Below, piece by piece: positions 24,970-35,295 of a stretch of 64,000 nt of DNA. A program made the translations under genes and the position numbers. Every line of letters begins with the position of its first letter. The first letter of the stretch is position 1. The notes under the pieces were generated by a model that made no database searches, had not been told where the DNA came from, and worked only from the letters and a program-made list of their open reading frames with translations. Source of the DNA: Desulfobulbaceae bacterium (lineage in GTDB: Bacteria > Desulfobacterota > Desulfobulbia > Desulfobulbales > Desulfocapsaceae); contig JAFLKM010000002.1 of assembly GCA_019163335.1 (NCBI GenBank), positions 1 to 64,000 of the forward strand. The letters are read 5' to 3'.

Positions 24970-25848
24970 ATGGAAACCGTCAGAAAATACTTACAATTTT
25001 TTGTAGCAATAATCACTAATGCATACACGCTTTTCCCGTGGACGAAGAATATATACCAAGGGCCCCTTAAAACACTTTGCTCACCTGGCTTAAATTGTTA
25101 CTCATGCCCAGCTTCAACAACCTATTGTCCCATCGGAGCGATTCAACAGTTATTACTCGGAATCCGCTTTTCAATTGAAACTGGCTCATACTATATAGGG
25201 TCATACGTTTTTGGCTCCATAGGAATTATTGGAGCCTTAACCGGTAGAATAACCTGCGGATGGCTATGTCCATTTGGACTGCTACAGGAATTATTGTATA
25301 AAATACCTTCTGGAAAAAAACGAATAATCCCTAACCAACTAAAATATATAAAATATTTCGTACTTGTTCTTTTTGTAATAGCTTTCCCATTAATACTTAC
25401 TGACGAGTGGGGGATGGGGAAGCCGTGGTTTTGCAAGTTTCTATGTCCAGCCGGAACCCTGGAGGCAGGGATACCACTAATTATCCTCCAACCTGATCTG
25501 AGGGGAACACTGGGATACCTCTTTTACAACAAATTATTCTGGATGATTGTGTTCCTACTCTGGAGCACTATATCCAGCCGCCCATTCTGTAAAACAACGT
25601 GCCCCTTAGGGGCATTTTATGGATTGTTTAACAAAAGAAGTATTTTTCAACTTCACCTTCACGAGTCTAATTGCACTGATTGTGGTGCTTGCCTGCACGT
25701 ATGTCCCATGAATATCCAGTTTAATAGGAACGTTAATAGCAGTGAGTGTATTTATTGCCTGCGTTGCATGACGGTAGCATGTAAATTTAATGCAATCTCG
25801 ATACAATGTGCAGGTGTACCACTTACACGAATATTGAAGAAAGTATAG
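24970..25848 (+). CDS. NapH-like membrane 4Fe-4S protein
   Basis: A polytopic inner-membrane protein of about 292 residues with several helices and repeated Cys motifs of the NapH/polyferredoxin group. In order these are CYSCPASTTYCPIGA, CGWLCPFG, CKFLCPAGT, CKTTCPLGA, and two C-terminal 4Fe-4S clusters (CTDCGACLHVCPMNI and CIYCLRCMTVAC). Such proteins pass electrons between the quinone pool and periplasmic or cytoplasmic partners. No nap or nos operon is present, so the partner is unknown; the adjacent small CXXC protein is the best candidate. The frame is open to a TTG at 24940; the ATG at 24970 was preferred, though neither has a strong SD. Confidence 0.82.
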   Translation: METVRKYLQFFVAIITNAYTLFPWTKNIYQGPLKTLCSPGLNCYSCPASTTYCPIGAIQQLLLGIRFSIETGSYYIGSYVFGSIGIIGALTGRITCGWLCPFGLLQELLYKIPSGKKRIIPNQLKYIKYFVLVLFVIAFPLILTDEWGMGKPWFCKFLCPAGTLEAGIPLIILQPDLRGTLGYLFYNKLFWMIVFLLWSTISSRPFCKTTCPLGAFYGLFNKRSIFQLHLHESNCTDCGACLHVCPMNIQFNRNVNSSECIYCLRCMTVACKFNAISIQCAGVPLTRILKKV

Positions 25849-25966
25849 GCTATCTTGCCCTTGATAAGCAAAAACAACCCAAACAATTCCTATATTGGGT
25901 GGGGCACCCTCGAGTTCACCATACACAATAGCGAAAAGGCCCCATTACATATTAAAAATAAAAAAA

Positions 25967-26005
25967 AGCCCCATTTTTAAAGTGCAATCCTTTAAAAATG
26001 GGGCT
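25967..26005 (-). terminator. Terminator of the tRNA-Ser pair
   Basis: A perfect 15-bp stem (25967-25981 with 25991-26005, core AGCCCC/GGGGCT) is followed on the minus strand by a T run. It lies 6 bp beyond the 3' end of tRNA-Ser(GCU). Confidence 0.85.
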
Positions 26006-26011
26006 TAACAT

Positions 26012-26103
26012 TGGCGGAGAAGGAGGGATTCGAACCCTCGGTGGAGTTTAACCCCCACACTCGCTTAGCAGGCGAGCACCATCGGCCTCTCGGTCACCTC
26101 TCC
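26012..26103 (-). tRNA. tRNA-Ser (GCU anticodon)
   Basis: A class II tRNA of 92 nt with a long variable arm and encoded CCA. The acceptor stem is GGAGAGG with CTTCTCC plus G73, and the anticodon stem CTCGC/GCGAG encloses GCT. The T arm reads GGGTTCGAATCCC. Confidence 0.95.
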
Positions 26104-26109
26104 AATAGA

Positions 26110-26195
26110 TGGCGGAGGAAGTAGGATTCGAACCCACGGTACTTTCGTACAACGGTTTTCAAGACCGCCGCCTTAAACCACTCGGCCATTCCTCC
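26110..26195 (-). tRNA. tRNA-Ser (UGA anticodon)
   Basis: A class II tRNA of 86 nt with encoded CCA. The acceptor stem is GGAGGAA with TTCCTCC, the anticodon stem GCGGT/ACCGT-type encloses TGA, and the variable arm pairs TGTACG with CGTACC imperfectly. It is 6 bp upstream of the other tRNA-Ser on the same strand, so the two form one unit. Confidence 0.95.
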
Positions 26196-26208
26196 CCAAT
26201 CAGAAAGC

Positions 26209-26237
26209 CTTTTACCATCAGAACCAGAAACTGTCAA
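26209..26237 (-). promoter_or_regulatory. Promoter of the tRNA-Ser pair
   Basis: Minus-strand TTGACA (26232-26237) and TAAAAG (26209-26214) with a 17-bp spacer lie directly upstream of tRNA-Ser(UGA). Confidence 0.55.
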
Positions 26238-26377
26238 TATCTGCAAAAAATGCTACTACAGATTATAAAAACAAATATGTAATATCTAATCGGCAAACAC
26301 GCCATTTTCTGTTAATAATACATACATATGAAACATATTTTTACAATTTGACATCAATTTAAGAAAATAAATCTATT

Positions 26378-27940
26378 ATGCAGGAACCTAAAAATATCTC
26401 AAAAGAATTACAAGACTTAACCTGCCTCTACGAAATAACAAAAGCCCTCGCTTCAGCAGTTAACTTAAGTGATTGTCTCGAGCAAATCATGGAGACCTTG
26501 GCTGATCTAAAATTTATGGAAAATGGTACTATAACAATCTTAAAACCCTTCACCGGGAAATTAGAAATTGAGGTTGCGCATGGATTGAGCCCGGAAAACA
26601 TAAAACGTGGGAAATATATGCTGGGTGAGGGGATAACAGGACGTGTAGTTGCGTCAGGAGAACCGATAATTGTACCTAGTATTGCTGATGAACCTCTATT
26701 TCTAAACAAAACAGGCGCTAGAGGAAATACAAACTTTCAGAATAAATCATTTCTCTGTGTTCCGATTAGAGATGAACACCAAGTTATTGGATCGCTCAGC
26801 GTTGATCGCGTATATGAAAATGGCCTAGATCATCAAGCAGACGCAGACCTGAGGTTCTTGACGGTCCTGAGTGGTCTTATAGCTCAAACCACGAGAAGAA
26901 TTCAAATAGTAAATAGGGAACAAGAAGGGTTACGATTAGAAAATTTAAAGCTCAAGCGCGAACTATCGGAAAAAAACCAAATTAATGACATCATAGGCAA
27001 CTCAAGCCGCATGCAAGATGTCTACGAAATGGTACATCGGGTAGTTGATTCTAACGCTACCGTACTCCTTCGTGGTGAATCGGGGACAGGAAAAACTCTG
27101 GTTGCCAAATCTTTGCACTATAACAGCCATCGGAAGAACAAACCTTTTTTAGTGGTAAACTGCTCCGCTTTGCCGGAAACACTACTTGAAAGTGAATTGT
27201 TCGGTCACGAGAAAGGGGCTTTTACTGGGGCAACAGAGCGAAGAATAGGGCGCTTTGAACAGGCAGAAGGAGGAACACTTTTTCTAGACGAAATTGGAGA
27301 AATAAGCCCATCTGTACAGATAAAACTTCTACACGTAGTACAAGAGCGAAACTTTCAAAGATTAGGTTCCACCCTCACGATACAATGCAATGTTAGACTC
27401 GTCGCTGCCACCAATAAAGACCTGGAACGAGCTGTAAAGGAAGGAGTCTTTAGAGAAGATCTTTACTATCGATTGAATGTCTTTCCCGTATACATGCCCC
27501 CTTTAAGAGAACGACGTACAGACATCCTTCTTCTAGCAGAATATTTCTTAGACAAATACGCACGAGAAAATAAGAAAATAATAACCCGAATTTCAACCCA
27601 GGCTATTGATATGCTAATTCAATATCACTGGCCCGGTAATGTTCGAGAACTGCAAAACTGCATGGAGAGGGCGGTGCTTATCTGTGATGATGAATCCATT
27701 AAAGGGATTCATCTGCCACCAACTCTGCAAGTATCAGACGCAAGTAAATCCACCAACCTTCCTTCTCTTGCAGGATCGGTAGAAAATTTCGAGAAAGAAC
27801 TTATCATTGAAAACCTGAAACACCATAATGGCAATCAAACAAAAACCGCAGAATCACTAAACACCAGCTTGAGAATTATTAACTATAAAATTCACCAATA
27901 TAATATTGATCCAAAAAAATATAAAATTTCTAAAAAATGA
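26378..27940 (+). CDS. Sigma-54-dependent activator with GAF domain (NifA-like architecture)
   Basis: A bacterial enhancer-binding protein of 520 residues that would activate RpoN-dependent promoters. Domain order is GAF (about 20-175, GEGITGRVVASGEPI and FLCVPIRDEHQVIGSLSVDR), AAA+ (about 205-435) with Walker A GESGTGKTLVAK, the sigma-54-contacting GAFTGA in GHEKGAFTGATERR, Walker B TLFLDEIGEIS and an Arg-finger region LYYRLNVFPVYMPPLRERR, then a Fis-type HTH (about 475-515, GNQTKTAESLNTSLRIINYK). This is the NifA layout, but no nif genes are nearby and no Cys-rich linker is seen, so the regulon is open. It overlaps queH by 4 bp (ATGA). Confidence 0.9.
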   Translation: MQEPKNISKELQDLTCLYEITKALASAVNLSDCLEQIMETLADLKFMENGTITILKPFTGKLEIEVAHGLSPENIKRGKYMLGEGITGRVVASGEPIIVPSIADEPLFLNKTGARGNTNFQNKSFLCVPIRDEHQVIGSLSVDRVYENGLDHQADADLRFLTVLSGLIAQTTRRIQIVNREQEGLRLENLKLKRELSEKNQINDIIGNSSRMQDVYEMVHRVVDSNATVLLRGESGTGKTLVAKSLHYNSHRKNKPFLVVNCSALPETLLESELFGHEKGAFTGATERRIGRFEQAEGGTLFLDEIGEISPSVQIKLLHVVQERNFQRLGSTLTIQCNVRLVAATNKDLERAVKEGVFREDLYYRLNVFPVYMPPLRERRTDILLLAEYFLDKYARENKKIITRISTQAIDMLIQYHWPGNVRELQNCMERAVLICDDESIKGIHLPPTLQVSDASKSTNLPSLAGSVENFEKELIIENLKHHNGNQTKTAESLNTSLRIINYKIHQYNIDPKKYKISKK

Positions 27941-28500
27941 ACATTCTTCTTCATATCTGTTGTGGACCATGCGCAATCTACCCCGTAGCACAAATGCTCA
28001 ATGCTGGAATGAGGGTAACCGGCTTTTTTTACAACCCTAATATTCACCCATATCGTGAATTCAAACAACGAATTCAAGGAGTCCAACAATTTGCCAATAT
28101 GATCCAATTAGAGATAGAGATTGATTTGGAATATGGACTTACTGAATATTTAAGAAAAGTTGTTTTTCGCGAACATGAAAGATGCTCCCTCTGTTACAGA
28201 ATGCGACTAGAAGAAGTTGCTCAAAAAGCAAAAAAAAAGGGGTTTGATGCCTTTTCAACCACTCTACTGTATAGCAAATACCAAAAACATGAGTGCATAA
28301 GAAAAATGGGTATGGAAATTGGAGAAAAGTATCAAATTGAATTTTACTACCAGGATTTTCGCAGTGGATGGCAAGAAGGTATTGAAAAAGCTATTGAAAT
28401 AAATTTATATAGACAAGCATACTGTGGATGTATATACAGCGAACAAGAGCGTTACGACAAAGCTTTTACTAAGAAAAAGCAAAAAATTAAAAATTCTTAA
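27937..28500 (+). CDS. queH: Epoxyqueuosine reductase QueH
   Basis: The non-orthologous replacement of QueG that performs the last step of queuosine tRNA modification. The 187-residue sequence has the family's Cys motifs: ICCGPCAIYPV at the N-terminus, ERCSLCYRMRLEE in the centre, and YCGCIYSEQERY at the C-terminus, which hold an iron-sulfur cluster and a second metal. It also has FFYNPNIHPYREF and FSTTLLYSKYQKHE. It starts inside the end of the sigma-54 activator gene (4-bp overlap) and is followed 15 bp later by rdgB, suggesting one transcript. Confidence 0.9.
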   Translation: MNILLHICCGPCAIYPVAQMLNAGMRVTGFFYNPNIHPYREFKQRIQGVQQFANMIQLEIEIDLEYGLTEYLRKVVFREHERCSLCYRMRLEEVAQKAKKKGFDAFSTTLLYSKYQKHECIRKMGMEIGEKYQIEFYYQDFRSGWQEGIEKAIEINLYRQAYCGCIYSEQERYDKAFTKKKQKIKNS

Positions 28501-28515
28501 TTAAATAAGCTGATT

Positions 28516-29187
28516 ATGGTTACCATACTCGTCCTGGCCACTAAAAATAAAAATAAAATTCTGGAATTTCAAGAAATTCTAAAAGATTTTCCTATCGAAA
28601 TCCGGACACTTTCTGATTTTGGCACACTCCCTGAAGCCATTGAAGATGGAGATACTTTTGATGATAATGCATATAAAAAAGCTATCCATACAGCCAAAAT
28701 ACTTGGATTACCTTCAATAGCCGACGACTCAGGTCTTGTTGTTGAGGCCTTAAATGGAGCACCTGGTGTTTATTCTGCTAGATATGCAGGGGAAGGAGCT
28801 ACAGATAGCGATAATGTAGAAAAGCTACTCCATGATATGAAAGGAGTGAAAAATCGAAAAGCTGCTTTTCAATGTGTCCTTTCTATTGCAGTTCCCTCTG
28901 GACCTGCTTTAACCTATGAAGGGAGTTGTGAGGGGGTTCTTCTGGAAAAGCGATGTGGTAAAAGTGGATTTGGGTATGATCCAATCTTTTATTTCGAAGA
29001 TTTAAAGAAAACCTTTGCAGAATGTTCAATGGAAGAGAAAAACACGGTTAGCCATCGCGGGAAAGCATTAGCTGAGCTAAAAGAAGAGTTTCCCCAAATA
29101 CTTAAATGGCTAACCCAACGATTACTTGAGGAAAAACCGCCAAAACCTGATCACGATGAATTCAAGGATAATGATTGGTCACGTTAA
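28516..29187 (+). CDS. rdgB: XTP/dITP diphosphatase (RdgB/HAM1)
   Basis: A house-cleaning enzyme that hydrolyses non-canonical purine triphosphates to prevent their incorporation. The 223 residues have LATKNKNKILEFQEIL at the substrate site, SIADDSGLVVEALNGAPGVY, and SGFGYDPIFYFEDL, with AECSMEEKNTVSHRGKAL near the end. The C-terminal about 20 residues (EEKPPKPDHDEFKDNDWS) extend beyond the typical family end and are acidic. It is convergent with gpsA with only 12 bp between stops. Confidence 0.95.
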   Translation: MVTILVLATKNKNKILEFQEILKDFPIEIRTLSDFGTLPEAIEDGDTFDDNAYKKAIHTAKILGLPSIADDSGLVVEALNGAPGVYSARYAGEGATDSDNVEKLLHDMKGVKNRKAAFQCVLSIAVPSGPALTYEGSCEGVLLEKRCGKSGFGYDPIFYFEDLKKTFAECSMEEKNTVSHRGKALAELKEEFPQILKWLTQRLLEEKPPKPDHDEFKDNDWSR

Positions 29188-29198
29188 TCTTCGTTCCG

Positions 29199-30215
29199 TT
29201 ATTCAATTCTCATCTCTCTAGTCAAAAGATCCATAACTGCAGCGGAACAATCTTTGTTCTTGTATAGGATTAAATAAACCTGCTCAAGGATCGGCATATC
29301 AACCTTAAACCTCTGGGCAAGTTCATAAACCGATTGAGTTGTTTTAACACCTTCTGCAACCATTTCCATTTCTTGTAAAATGGCAGAAAGTTTTTTCCCC
29401 TGTCCCAGTTTTAAACCCACAGTACGATTTCGACTTAAATCACCAGTACAGGTAAGTACCAAATCTCCAAGTCCACTTAATCCAAAAAAAGTAAGGGGAT
29501 CTGCGCCCATAAGAACGCCTAATCTTTTTATTTCCGATAAACCTCTGGTAATAAGTGCTGCTCGGCTATTATGTCCATACCCTAAGCCATCACTGATTCC
29601 AGCAGCAATGGCTATTATATTTTTTAACGCAGCACTTATTTCAAGTCCTATTATATCATTACTCGCATAAACTCGAAACCTTTCCGTGCCAAAAATATGC
29701 TGTAATTTTTGTGCCTTTTCAATGTGAGAACATCCTATCGTCACAGCTGTAGGCATGCCAAGTGCGACTTCCTTGGCAAAAGAAGGACCAGAAAGAACAG
29801 CCAACTCAACTTCTTTTTTCTGCAGCTCAGTGCCTAAAACCTCTATCATTACTTGAGTCATTGTCATCAGGGTTTCGTTTTCAATGCCCTTTACTGCAGA
29901 AACAATAATACAATGCTTTTCCAAAAAAGGAACAATGTTCTCGAAAACCTTACGAAAACCATGAGAAGGAACGACCATGCAGACTATTTCACACCCTTTG
30001 ACAGCAGAACGAAGGTCAGAAGTAAATTGTAAAGAATCTACAAGGTGATACCCGGGAAGATATTTAATATTTTCCCGATCTCTGGTTAGTGCAGCTACAT
30101 ATCCTGAATTGTGCCCCCATAAAACAGTTTGAAGGCCCTTTGTAGCAAGCATCCCAGCTATGGCGGTACCCCACGAACCGGCACCGATAACAGCTATTTT
30201 ACCAATCTTATTCAT
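29199..30215 (-). CDS. gpsA: Glycerol-3-phosphate dehydrogenase [NAD(P)+]
   Basis: It reduces dihydroxyacetone phosphate to sn-glycerol 3-phosphate for phospholipid synthesis. The protein begins [20 protein letters not shown], with the Rossmann motif GAGSWG, and includes ILSAV-type [16 protein letters not shown], and the active-site lysine region [19 protein letters not shown]. About 338 residues, normal length. The ATG at 30215 overlaps the gyrA stop, giving an overlap of 8 bp; a start at 30227 would add four residues. The overlap suggests translational coupling with gyrA. Confidence 0.95.
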   Translation of the reverse strand: MNKIGKIAVIGAGSWGTAIAGMLATKGLQTVLWGHNSGYVAALTRDRENIKYLPGYHLVDSLQFTSDLRSAVKGCEIVCMVVPSHGFRKVFENIVPFLEKHCIIVSAVKGIENETLMTMTQVMIEVLGTELQKKEVELAVLSGPSFAKEVALGMPTAVTIGCSHIEKAQKLQHIFGTERFRVYASNDIIGLEISAALKNIIAIAAGISDGLGYGHNSRAALITRGLSEIKRLGVLMGADPLTFFGLSGLGDLVLTCTGDLSRNRTVGLKLGQGKKLSAILQEMEMVAEGVKTTQSVYELAQRFKVDMPILEQVYLILYKNKDCSAAVMDLLTREMRIE

Positions 30216-32694
30216 CACAGGGATCATTCTCTAAAGAGTCAGGGTCCCCAGCTTCTTCCCGAGCTACAATATCCATAGCTACAACTTTTTCACCTTCTTC
30301 CAGGTTAATGAGTCGAACTCCTTGGGTGGTACGCCCAATAATTCGAATATTTTCAAGGGGCATTCGAATCATTTTTCCAGAGTTTGCTATAAGAATAACC
30401 TCACTCTCGTTATCCACTTGCATGGCACCAATAATAGCGCCATTACGATCGCTGGCTTTAATGGCAAATATTCCTTTTCCACCCCTTTTTTGAATACGAT
30501 ATTCGTCCACAGGACTTCTTTTTCCATATCCGTTTTCAGTAACCGTTAGTATCGATGTCTCCGATGAAAGAACAATAGCCCCAACAACAAAATCTCCTTC
30601 TGCCAGATGAATACCATTCACACCGGCGGCAGTTCGACCCATTATACGTATATCTGATTCATGAAAACGAATAGACATACCCTTAGAAGAAATAAGAAGA
30701 ATCATGTCATTTCCATTAAGGATATGGGCAGCTATAATCTCATCGCCTTCATTAATCGTTAAAGCTCGTTTACCTCTCTTAAGGGGTTTAATAAATTCCT
30801 GAAGGCTGGTTTTTTTTACCCGCCCCGAACGTGTTACCATTAAAATAGTTCTATCTTCTTGATTATTAGCAATATCAGATATTGGAAGAATTGCCGCAAC
30901 CTTCTCTCCTTCTGCTAAATCAAGGAGATTTACGATGGCCTTTCCACGGGCAATACGACTAGCCAATGGTAACTGATACACTTTACGCCAAAATATTTTT
31001 CCATGATTAGTGAAAAAAAGAAAAGTGTCAAGAGTAGATGCTACATATAGATTTGTAACAAAGTCTTCATCAATATTTGTTACCCCACGGATACCTTTTC
31101 CACCACGACGCTGTGAACGATATAAATTCAGAGGATTTCGTTTAATATACCCAGAATGGGTTACAGTAACTGCCATATCTTCGGGTAAAATCAAATCTTC
31201 CGGCAAAATTTCATCCACAGCATCTATGATTTCTGTTCGCCTTTCATCTCCATAGAGTTCTTTAATCTCAGAAAATTCATCCCGGATAATCTGCATGACC
31301 AGAGATTCATCCCCTAATATTTTCACCAGTGTCTCTATTTCCAGAACAACCTCATTATAATCACTAATGATTTTCTCTCGCTCTAACCCCGTGAGACGTT
31401 GTAAACGCATATCAAGTATTGATTGAGCTTGTATCTCTGAAAAATCAAATCGTTTTATTAACTCTTCCTTCGCCTCAACAGGGGTTTTGGAAGCACGGAT
31501 TAACAGGACCACATCGTCCAAATTACTAATAGCAACTTTAAGAGCTTCTAATAAGTGAGCCCTCTCTTTCGCTTTCTTCAACTCAAAAACAGCACGACGG
31601 TAAACGATTACCTTTCGATGAAGGACAAAGTGTTCAAGTATCTGCTTAAGATTCAAGACCTCTGGACGATTATTGACAATTGCTAAAAAAATAATGCCAA
31701 AGGAGCGCTGCAATGGAGTCATTTTATAGAGCTGATTTATAACTATTTCAGCTATTTCATCTTTTTTCAGCTCAAGAACGATGCGCATTCCATGCCGATC
31801 GGACTCATCCCGTACTTCGGATATAGAGCTGATTTTTTTTTCTTTGACCAACAATGCAATTTTTGCAACAAGGGTAGCTTTGTTCTGTTGATAAGGAATT
31901 TCACTAATAATAATAGACTCGTGTTTCCCGTCCTTCATTTTTTCAACATGAGTAAGCGAACGCATCAAAACGCTTCCCCGACCAGTTTCATAAGCTTCTC
32001 TAATACCGGAACGACCACAAATAAGTGCTCCGGTGGGAAAATCTGGCCCGGTAATATAAGTAATTAATTCATGAATAGTAATTTGAGGATTATCAATCAA
32101 GGCTATTAAACCATCCATAACCTCAGTTAAGTTATGAGGTGGAATATTTGTTGCCATACCTACAGCAATGCCAGATGAACCGTTTATTAGTAGTGTAGGA
32201 ATTTTACTGGGCATGACAGAGGGTTCTGTCATGGAGTTATCATACGTTGGAACAAAATCAACAGTTTCTTTCTCTAAATCTGCTACAATCTCTTTATCAA
32301 TTTTGGTCATCCGGGCTTCTGTATATCGCATGGCGGCAGGTGAATCACCATCCATAGAGCCAAAGTTACCTTGACCATCTACCAAGGGATAGCGCATGGA
32401 AAAATTCTGGGCCATCCTAACGATAGTGTCATAGGCAGCCGTATCACCATGAGGATGAAATTTACCAATTACATCACCCACAATACGAGCAGATTTGACA
32501 TACGGCCGGTTGTACATAACCCCAAGTTCACGCATGGCAAAAAGAGCTCGACGATGTACCGGTTTAAGACCATCTCGTATATCTGGTAAAGCTCTTCCTA
32601 TAATTACACTCATGGCATAATCAAGATAGGATTTTTGTAGCTCCTTTTCGATAGATATAGTGGGGGATTTTTCTTGATTATTTTCGTTATTCAT
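30208..32694 (-). CDS. gyrA: DNA gyrase subunit A
   Basis: The DNA-cleaving subunit of type II topoisomerase that introduces negative supercoils. The 828 residues contain the N-terminal winged-helix region with [17 protein letters not shown] (Thr85 at the position of the quinolone-sensitivity serine), the catalytic Tyr in AMRYTEARM (about residue 124), and the C-terminal beta-pinwheel with the GyrA box in [10 protein letters not shown]. The last about 15 residues are acidic. It lies downstream of gyrB with a 99-bp gap and dnaN before that, all on the minus strand. Confidence 0.97.
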   Translation of the reverse strand: MNNENNQEKSPTISIEKELQKSYLDYAMSVIIGRALPDIRDGLKPVHRRALFAMRELGVMYNRPYVKSARIVGDVIGKFHPHGDTAAYDTIVRMAQNFSMRYPLVDGQGNFGSMDGDSPAAMRYTEARMTKIDKEIVADLEKETVDFVPTYDNSMTEPSVMPSKIPTLLINGSSGIAVGMATNIPPHNLTEVMDGLIALIDNPQITIHELITYITGPDFPTGALICGRSGIREAYETGRGSVLMRSLTHVEKMKDGKHESIIISEIPYQQNKATLVAKIALLVKEKKISSISEVRDESDRHGMRIVLELKKDEIAEIVINQLYKMTPLQRSFGIIFLAIVNNRPEVLNLKQILEHFVLHRKVIVYRRAVFELKKAKERAHLLEALKVAISNLDDVVLLIRASKTPVEAKEELIKRFDFSEIQAQSILDMRLQRLTGLEREKIISDYNEVVLEIETLVKILGDESLVMQIIRDEFSEIKELYGDERRTEIIDAVDEILPEDLILPEDMAVTVTHSGYIKRNPLNLYRSQRRGGKGIRGVTNIDEDFVTNLYVASTLDTFLFFTNHGKIFWRKVYQLPLASRIARGKAIVNLLDLAEGEKVAAILPISDIANNQEDRTILMVTRSGRVKKTSLQEFIKPLKRGKRALTINEGDEIIAAHILNGNDMILLISSKGMSIRFHESDIRIMGRTAAGVNGIHLAEGDFVVGAIVLSSETSILTVTENGYGKRSPVDEYRIQKRGGKGIFAIKASDRNGAIIGAMQVDNESEVILIANSGKMIRMPLENIRIIGRTTQGVRLINLEEGEKVVAMDIVAREEAGDPDSLENDPCDE

Positions 32695-32793
32695 AAAAAC
32701 TCATTTTTCCGGCATTAAAGGATTAACAATACATATTTTTTTTTATCATCGTGCAACTAATCTTTAAAAAATTACTTTACCATACAAACCATT

Positions 32794-35208
32794 TTAAATA
32801 TCGAGAGATGTTACCTCTAAGGCATGATTCTGGATAAACTCTCTTCTTGGTTCAACCTTATCTCCCATAAGGGTGGTAAACATATCATCTGCCTGTTCGG
32901 CATCATTGATGGTTACCTGGACAAGAACCCTGTTCTCGGGATTCATCGTTGTGTCCCAAAGCTGCTCTGGGTTCATCTCTCCAAGACCTTTATAACGCTG
33001 AAGATGACTTCCTTTGAAAGTTTCACTTCGCACAGTCTCAATCATTTCTATCCAATTATCTACCTTAATACTTCTATCTTGATTAACGTTTGATTTTTTT
33101 ATTATTGTAAAACTGCTTTTTAGATAGGTATGAATAGATGAAAAAAGAGTAAGCGCTTTTCTGTATTCGAGAATAAGGGGTATTTGAGGTCCTAGATTTA
33201 CAAAAATATGGTTTTTACCTTTTATTGCGACGTTTGCTTCAAAACAAGTTGGTCGCCATCGACACGATCGAATAGGACCTATTATAAGTTCTTCACTAGA
33301 TAATTTAGTAATGAGATTTTGGACAAATGATTCATCGGTGAATTGATCAGCTGAATGAATATTATTTTCTAAAAGAAAATAAAGCATATCTTCCCATATG
33401 TTCATCCTTTCAAGGTAGGAAACAATTTTTTTGTAAATAGAAAGTTTTTTTAATATTTCCGACAAACTTTCACCACAAATATTATGTTCAATGGTTCCTT
33501 CTACTTGAAGTTCTATCATCTGACTTGCTTCTAAATAAAGATGATTGTTTAATTCTTCATCCTCTAAAAAATATTTTTCTTTTTTCCCTTTTCCTAATCT
33601 ATATAATGGTGGTTGGCCTATATAAACAAAACCACCCTCTACCAATGGCAACATTTGCCTGTAGAAAAAAGTAAGAAGAAGGGTACGAATATGAGCACCA
33701 TCTACGTCAGCATCTGTCATTATTATTACTTTATGATATCGTAACTTTTTAACATCAAACTCATCTGTTCCAATACCACAACCTAATGCACCAATAAGAT
33801 TTTTTATTTCTTCACTTCCTAATATCTGGTCAAAACGAGCCTTTTCTACGTTCATAATTTTACCACGTAAAGGAAGAATGGCTTGAATAGATCTGTCTCT
33901 TCCCTGTTTAGCTGAACCGCCTGCTGAATCGCCCTCTACAATAAATATTTCTCGTTTACTCGGATCTTTTTCCTGACATTCAGCGAGTTTTCCAGCCAGA
34001 AGTAAGCTGGTAGATCCTTTTTTCCTTGAAAGGTCACGAGCCCGCTTAGCCGCTTCTCTTGCTCGTGAAGCCTCTACAACCTTGATAAGAATTTTTTTAG
34101 CTTCCTGGGGATTTTGTTCCAAAAAAATAGTGAGTTTTTCAAAACATACTGATTCGACAATAGATTTAACCTCAGAATTTCCTAATTTTGTTTTCGTCTG
34201 TCCTTCAAATTGAGGGTCGGGTACACGAACAGAAATTACACAGGTCAAACCCTCCCTCATATCGTCCCCACTCATTTTTTCTTTTAAATTTTTAGGGATT
34301 ATATCATCAGTCGCATATCTATTTATACATTTTGTTAATGCAGCCCTAAATCCTGCCACATGGGTTCCGCCTTCTTTAGTATTAATATTATTAACAAATG
34401 AAAAAAGTCTTTCGGTGTATCCATCTACATATTGAAAAGCTATTTCAACCTGAACCATATCTTTTTCGCCTAAAATATGAATAGGTTCAGAGGTAATTGG
34501 TGTTTTTTTCCTGTTAAGATAGCTTATATAAGACTTTATTCCACCTTCCGCATAAAAGGAATCTTCTGCTCCAGATCTTTCATCTTTCAAAAAAATTTGA
34601 ATTTCTTTGTTTAGATAAGCGAGTTCTCGTAATCTATTACTCACCGTTTCATAATTAAATACTGTGGTTTCGGTGAATATTTCCGGGTCAGGGGAAAAAG
34701 TAATACGCGTTCCGGTTACATCACTTTTTCCTATTATTTCTAATTCACCTATTTTTTCTCCACAGCTATAGGATTGTTTATATATTTTTCCATTTCTTTT
34801 AATTTCTGCACTAGCCTTTATGGAAAGAGCATTAACAACAGAAACACCTACACCATGAAGTCCACCAGAAACTTTATAAGATGAATGATCAAATTTTCCA
34901 CCAGCATGAAGCGTTGTCATTACTAATTCAAGAGCAGACATTTTTTCTGTCGGATGCATATCAACAGGAATTCCTCGCCCATTATCTTCAACAGAAACAG
35001 AATTGTCTTCATGGATAACTATATAGATATGTGTGCAATACCCAGCCAAAGCTTCATCAATGCTATTATCCACTACTTCCCATATTAGATGATGCAATCC
35101 CGATTCTGAGGTATTTCCTATATACATAGACGGTCTTTTGCGTACGGCTTCAAGACCATCAAGAACCTTTATTTGTTCAGCATCGTATGATTTTTTTTCT
35201 TCTGTCAC
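32794..35208 (-). CDS. gyrB: DNA gyrase subunit B
   Basis: The ATPase subunit of gyrase, 804 residues. Motifs include the GHKL ATP site (EVVDNSIDEALAGYC, EDNGRGIPVDMHP, GLHGVGVSVVNALS), the Toprim domain (IVEGDSAGGSAKQGRD and IIMTDADVDGAHIRTLLLTF), and the C-terminal QRYKGLGEMNPEQLWDTTM. The length and the segment between Toprim and the C-terminus fit the Gram-negative form with the extra domain insertion. It starts with GTG at 35208, preceded by AAAAGGAATAAA. A hairpin lies between it and dnaN. Confidence 0.97.
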   Translation of the reverse strand: MTEEKKSYDAEQIKVLDGLEAVRKRPSMYIGNTSESGLHHLIWEVVDNSIDEALAGYCTHIYIVIHEDNSVSVEDNGRGIPVDMHPTEKMSALELVMTTLHAGGKFDHSSYKVSGGLHGVGVSVVNALSIKASAEIKRNGKIYKQSYSCGEKIGELEIIGKSDVTGTRITFSPDPEIFTETTVFNYETVSNRLRELAYLNKEIQIFLKDERSGAEDSFYAEGGIKSYISYLNRKKTPITSEPIHILGEKDMVQVEIAFQYVDGYTERLFSFVNNINTKEGGTHVAGFRAALTKCINRYATDDIIPKNLKEKMSGDDMREGLTCVISVRVPDPQFEGQTKTKLGNSEVKSIVESVCFEKLTIFLEQNPQEAKKILIKVVEASRAREAAKRARDLSRKKGSTSLLLAGKLAECQEKDPSKREIFIVEGDSAGGSAKQGRDRSIQAILPLRGKIMNVEKARFDQILGSEEIKNLIGALGCGIGTDEFDVKKLRYHKVIIMTDADVDGAHIRTLLLTFFYRQMLPLVEGGFVYIGQPPLYRLGKGKKEKYFLEDEELNNHLYLEASQMIELQVEGTIEHNICGESLSEILKKLSIYKKIVSYLERMNIWEDMLYFLLENNIHSADQFTDESFVQNLITKLSSEELIIGPIRSCRWRPTCFEANVAIKGKNHIFVNLGPQIPLILEYRKALTLFSSIHTYLKSSFTIIKKSNVNQDRSIKVDNWIEMIETVRSETFKGSHLQRYKGLGEMNPEQLWDTTMNPENRVLVQVTINDAEQADDMFTTLMGDKVEPRREFIQNHALEVTSLDI

Positions 35209-35234
35209 TTTATTCCTTTTTTCTTATTTAAAAT

Positions 35235-35271
35235 AAAAATATCCATTCATTAAATATGAATGGATATTTTT
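35235..35271 (-). terminator. Hairpin between dnaN and gyrB
   Basis: A perfect 16-bp stem (35235-35250 with 35256-35271, loop of 5) with an AT-rich core and T run on the minus strand, 24 bp after the dnaN stop and 27 bp before gyrB. It may end part of the dnaN transcript or regulate gyrB. Confidence 0.65.
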
Positions 35272-35295
35272 AATAATAACAGTGTGTTATTTTTT

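Noticed and set aside
26378-27940. Calling the sigma-54 activator NifA
   Set aside because: The domain layout fits, but no nif genes or upstream activator sites are seen, so only the architecture is claimed.
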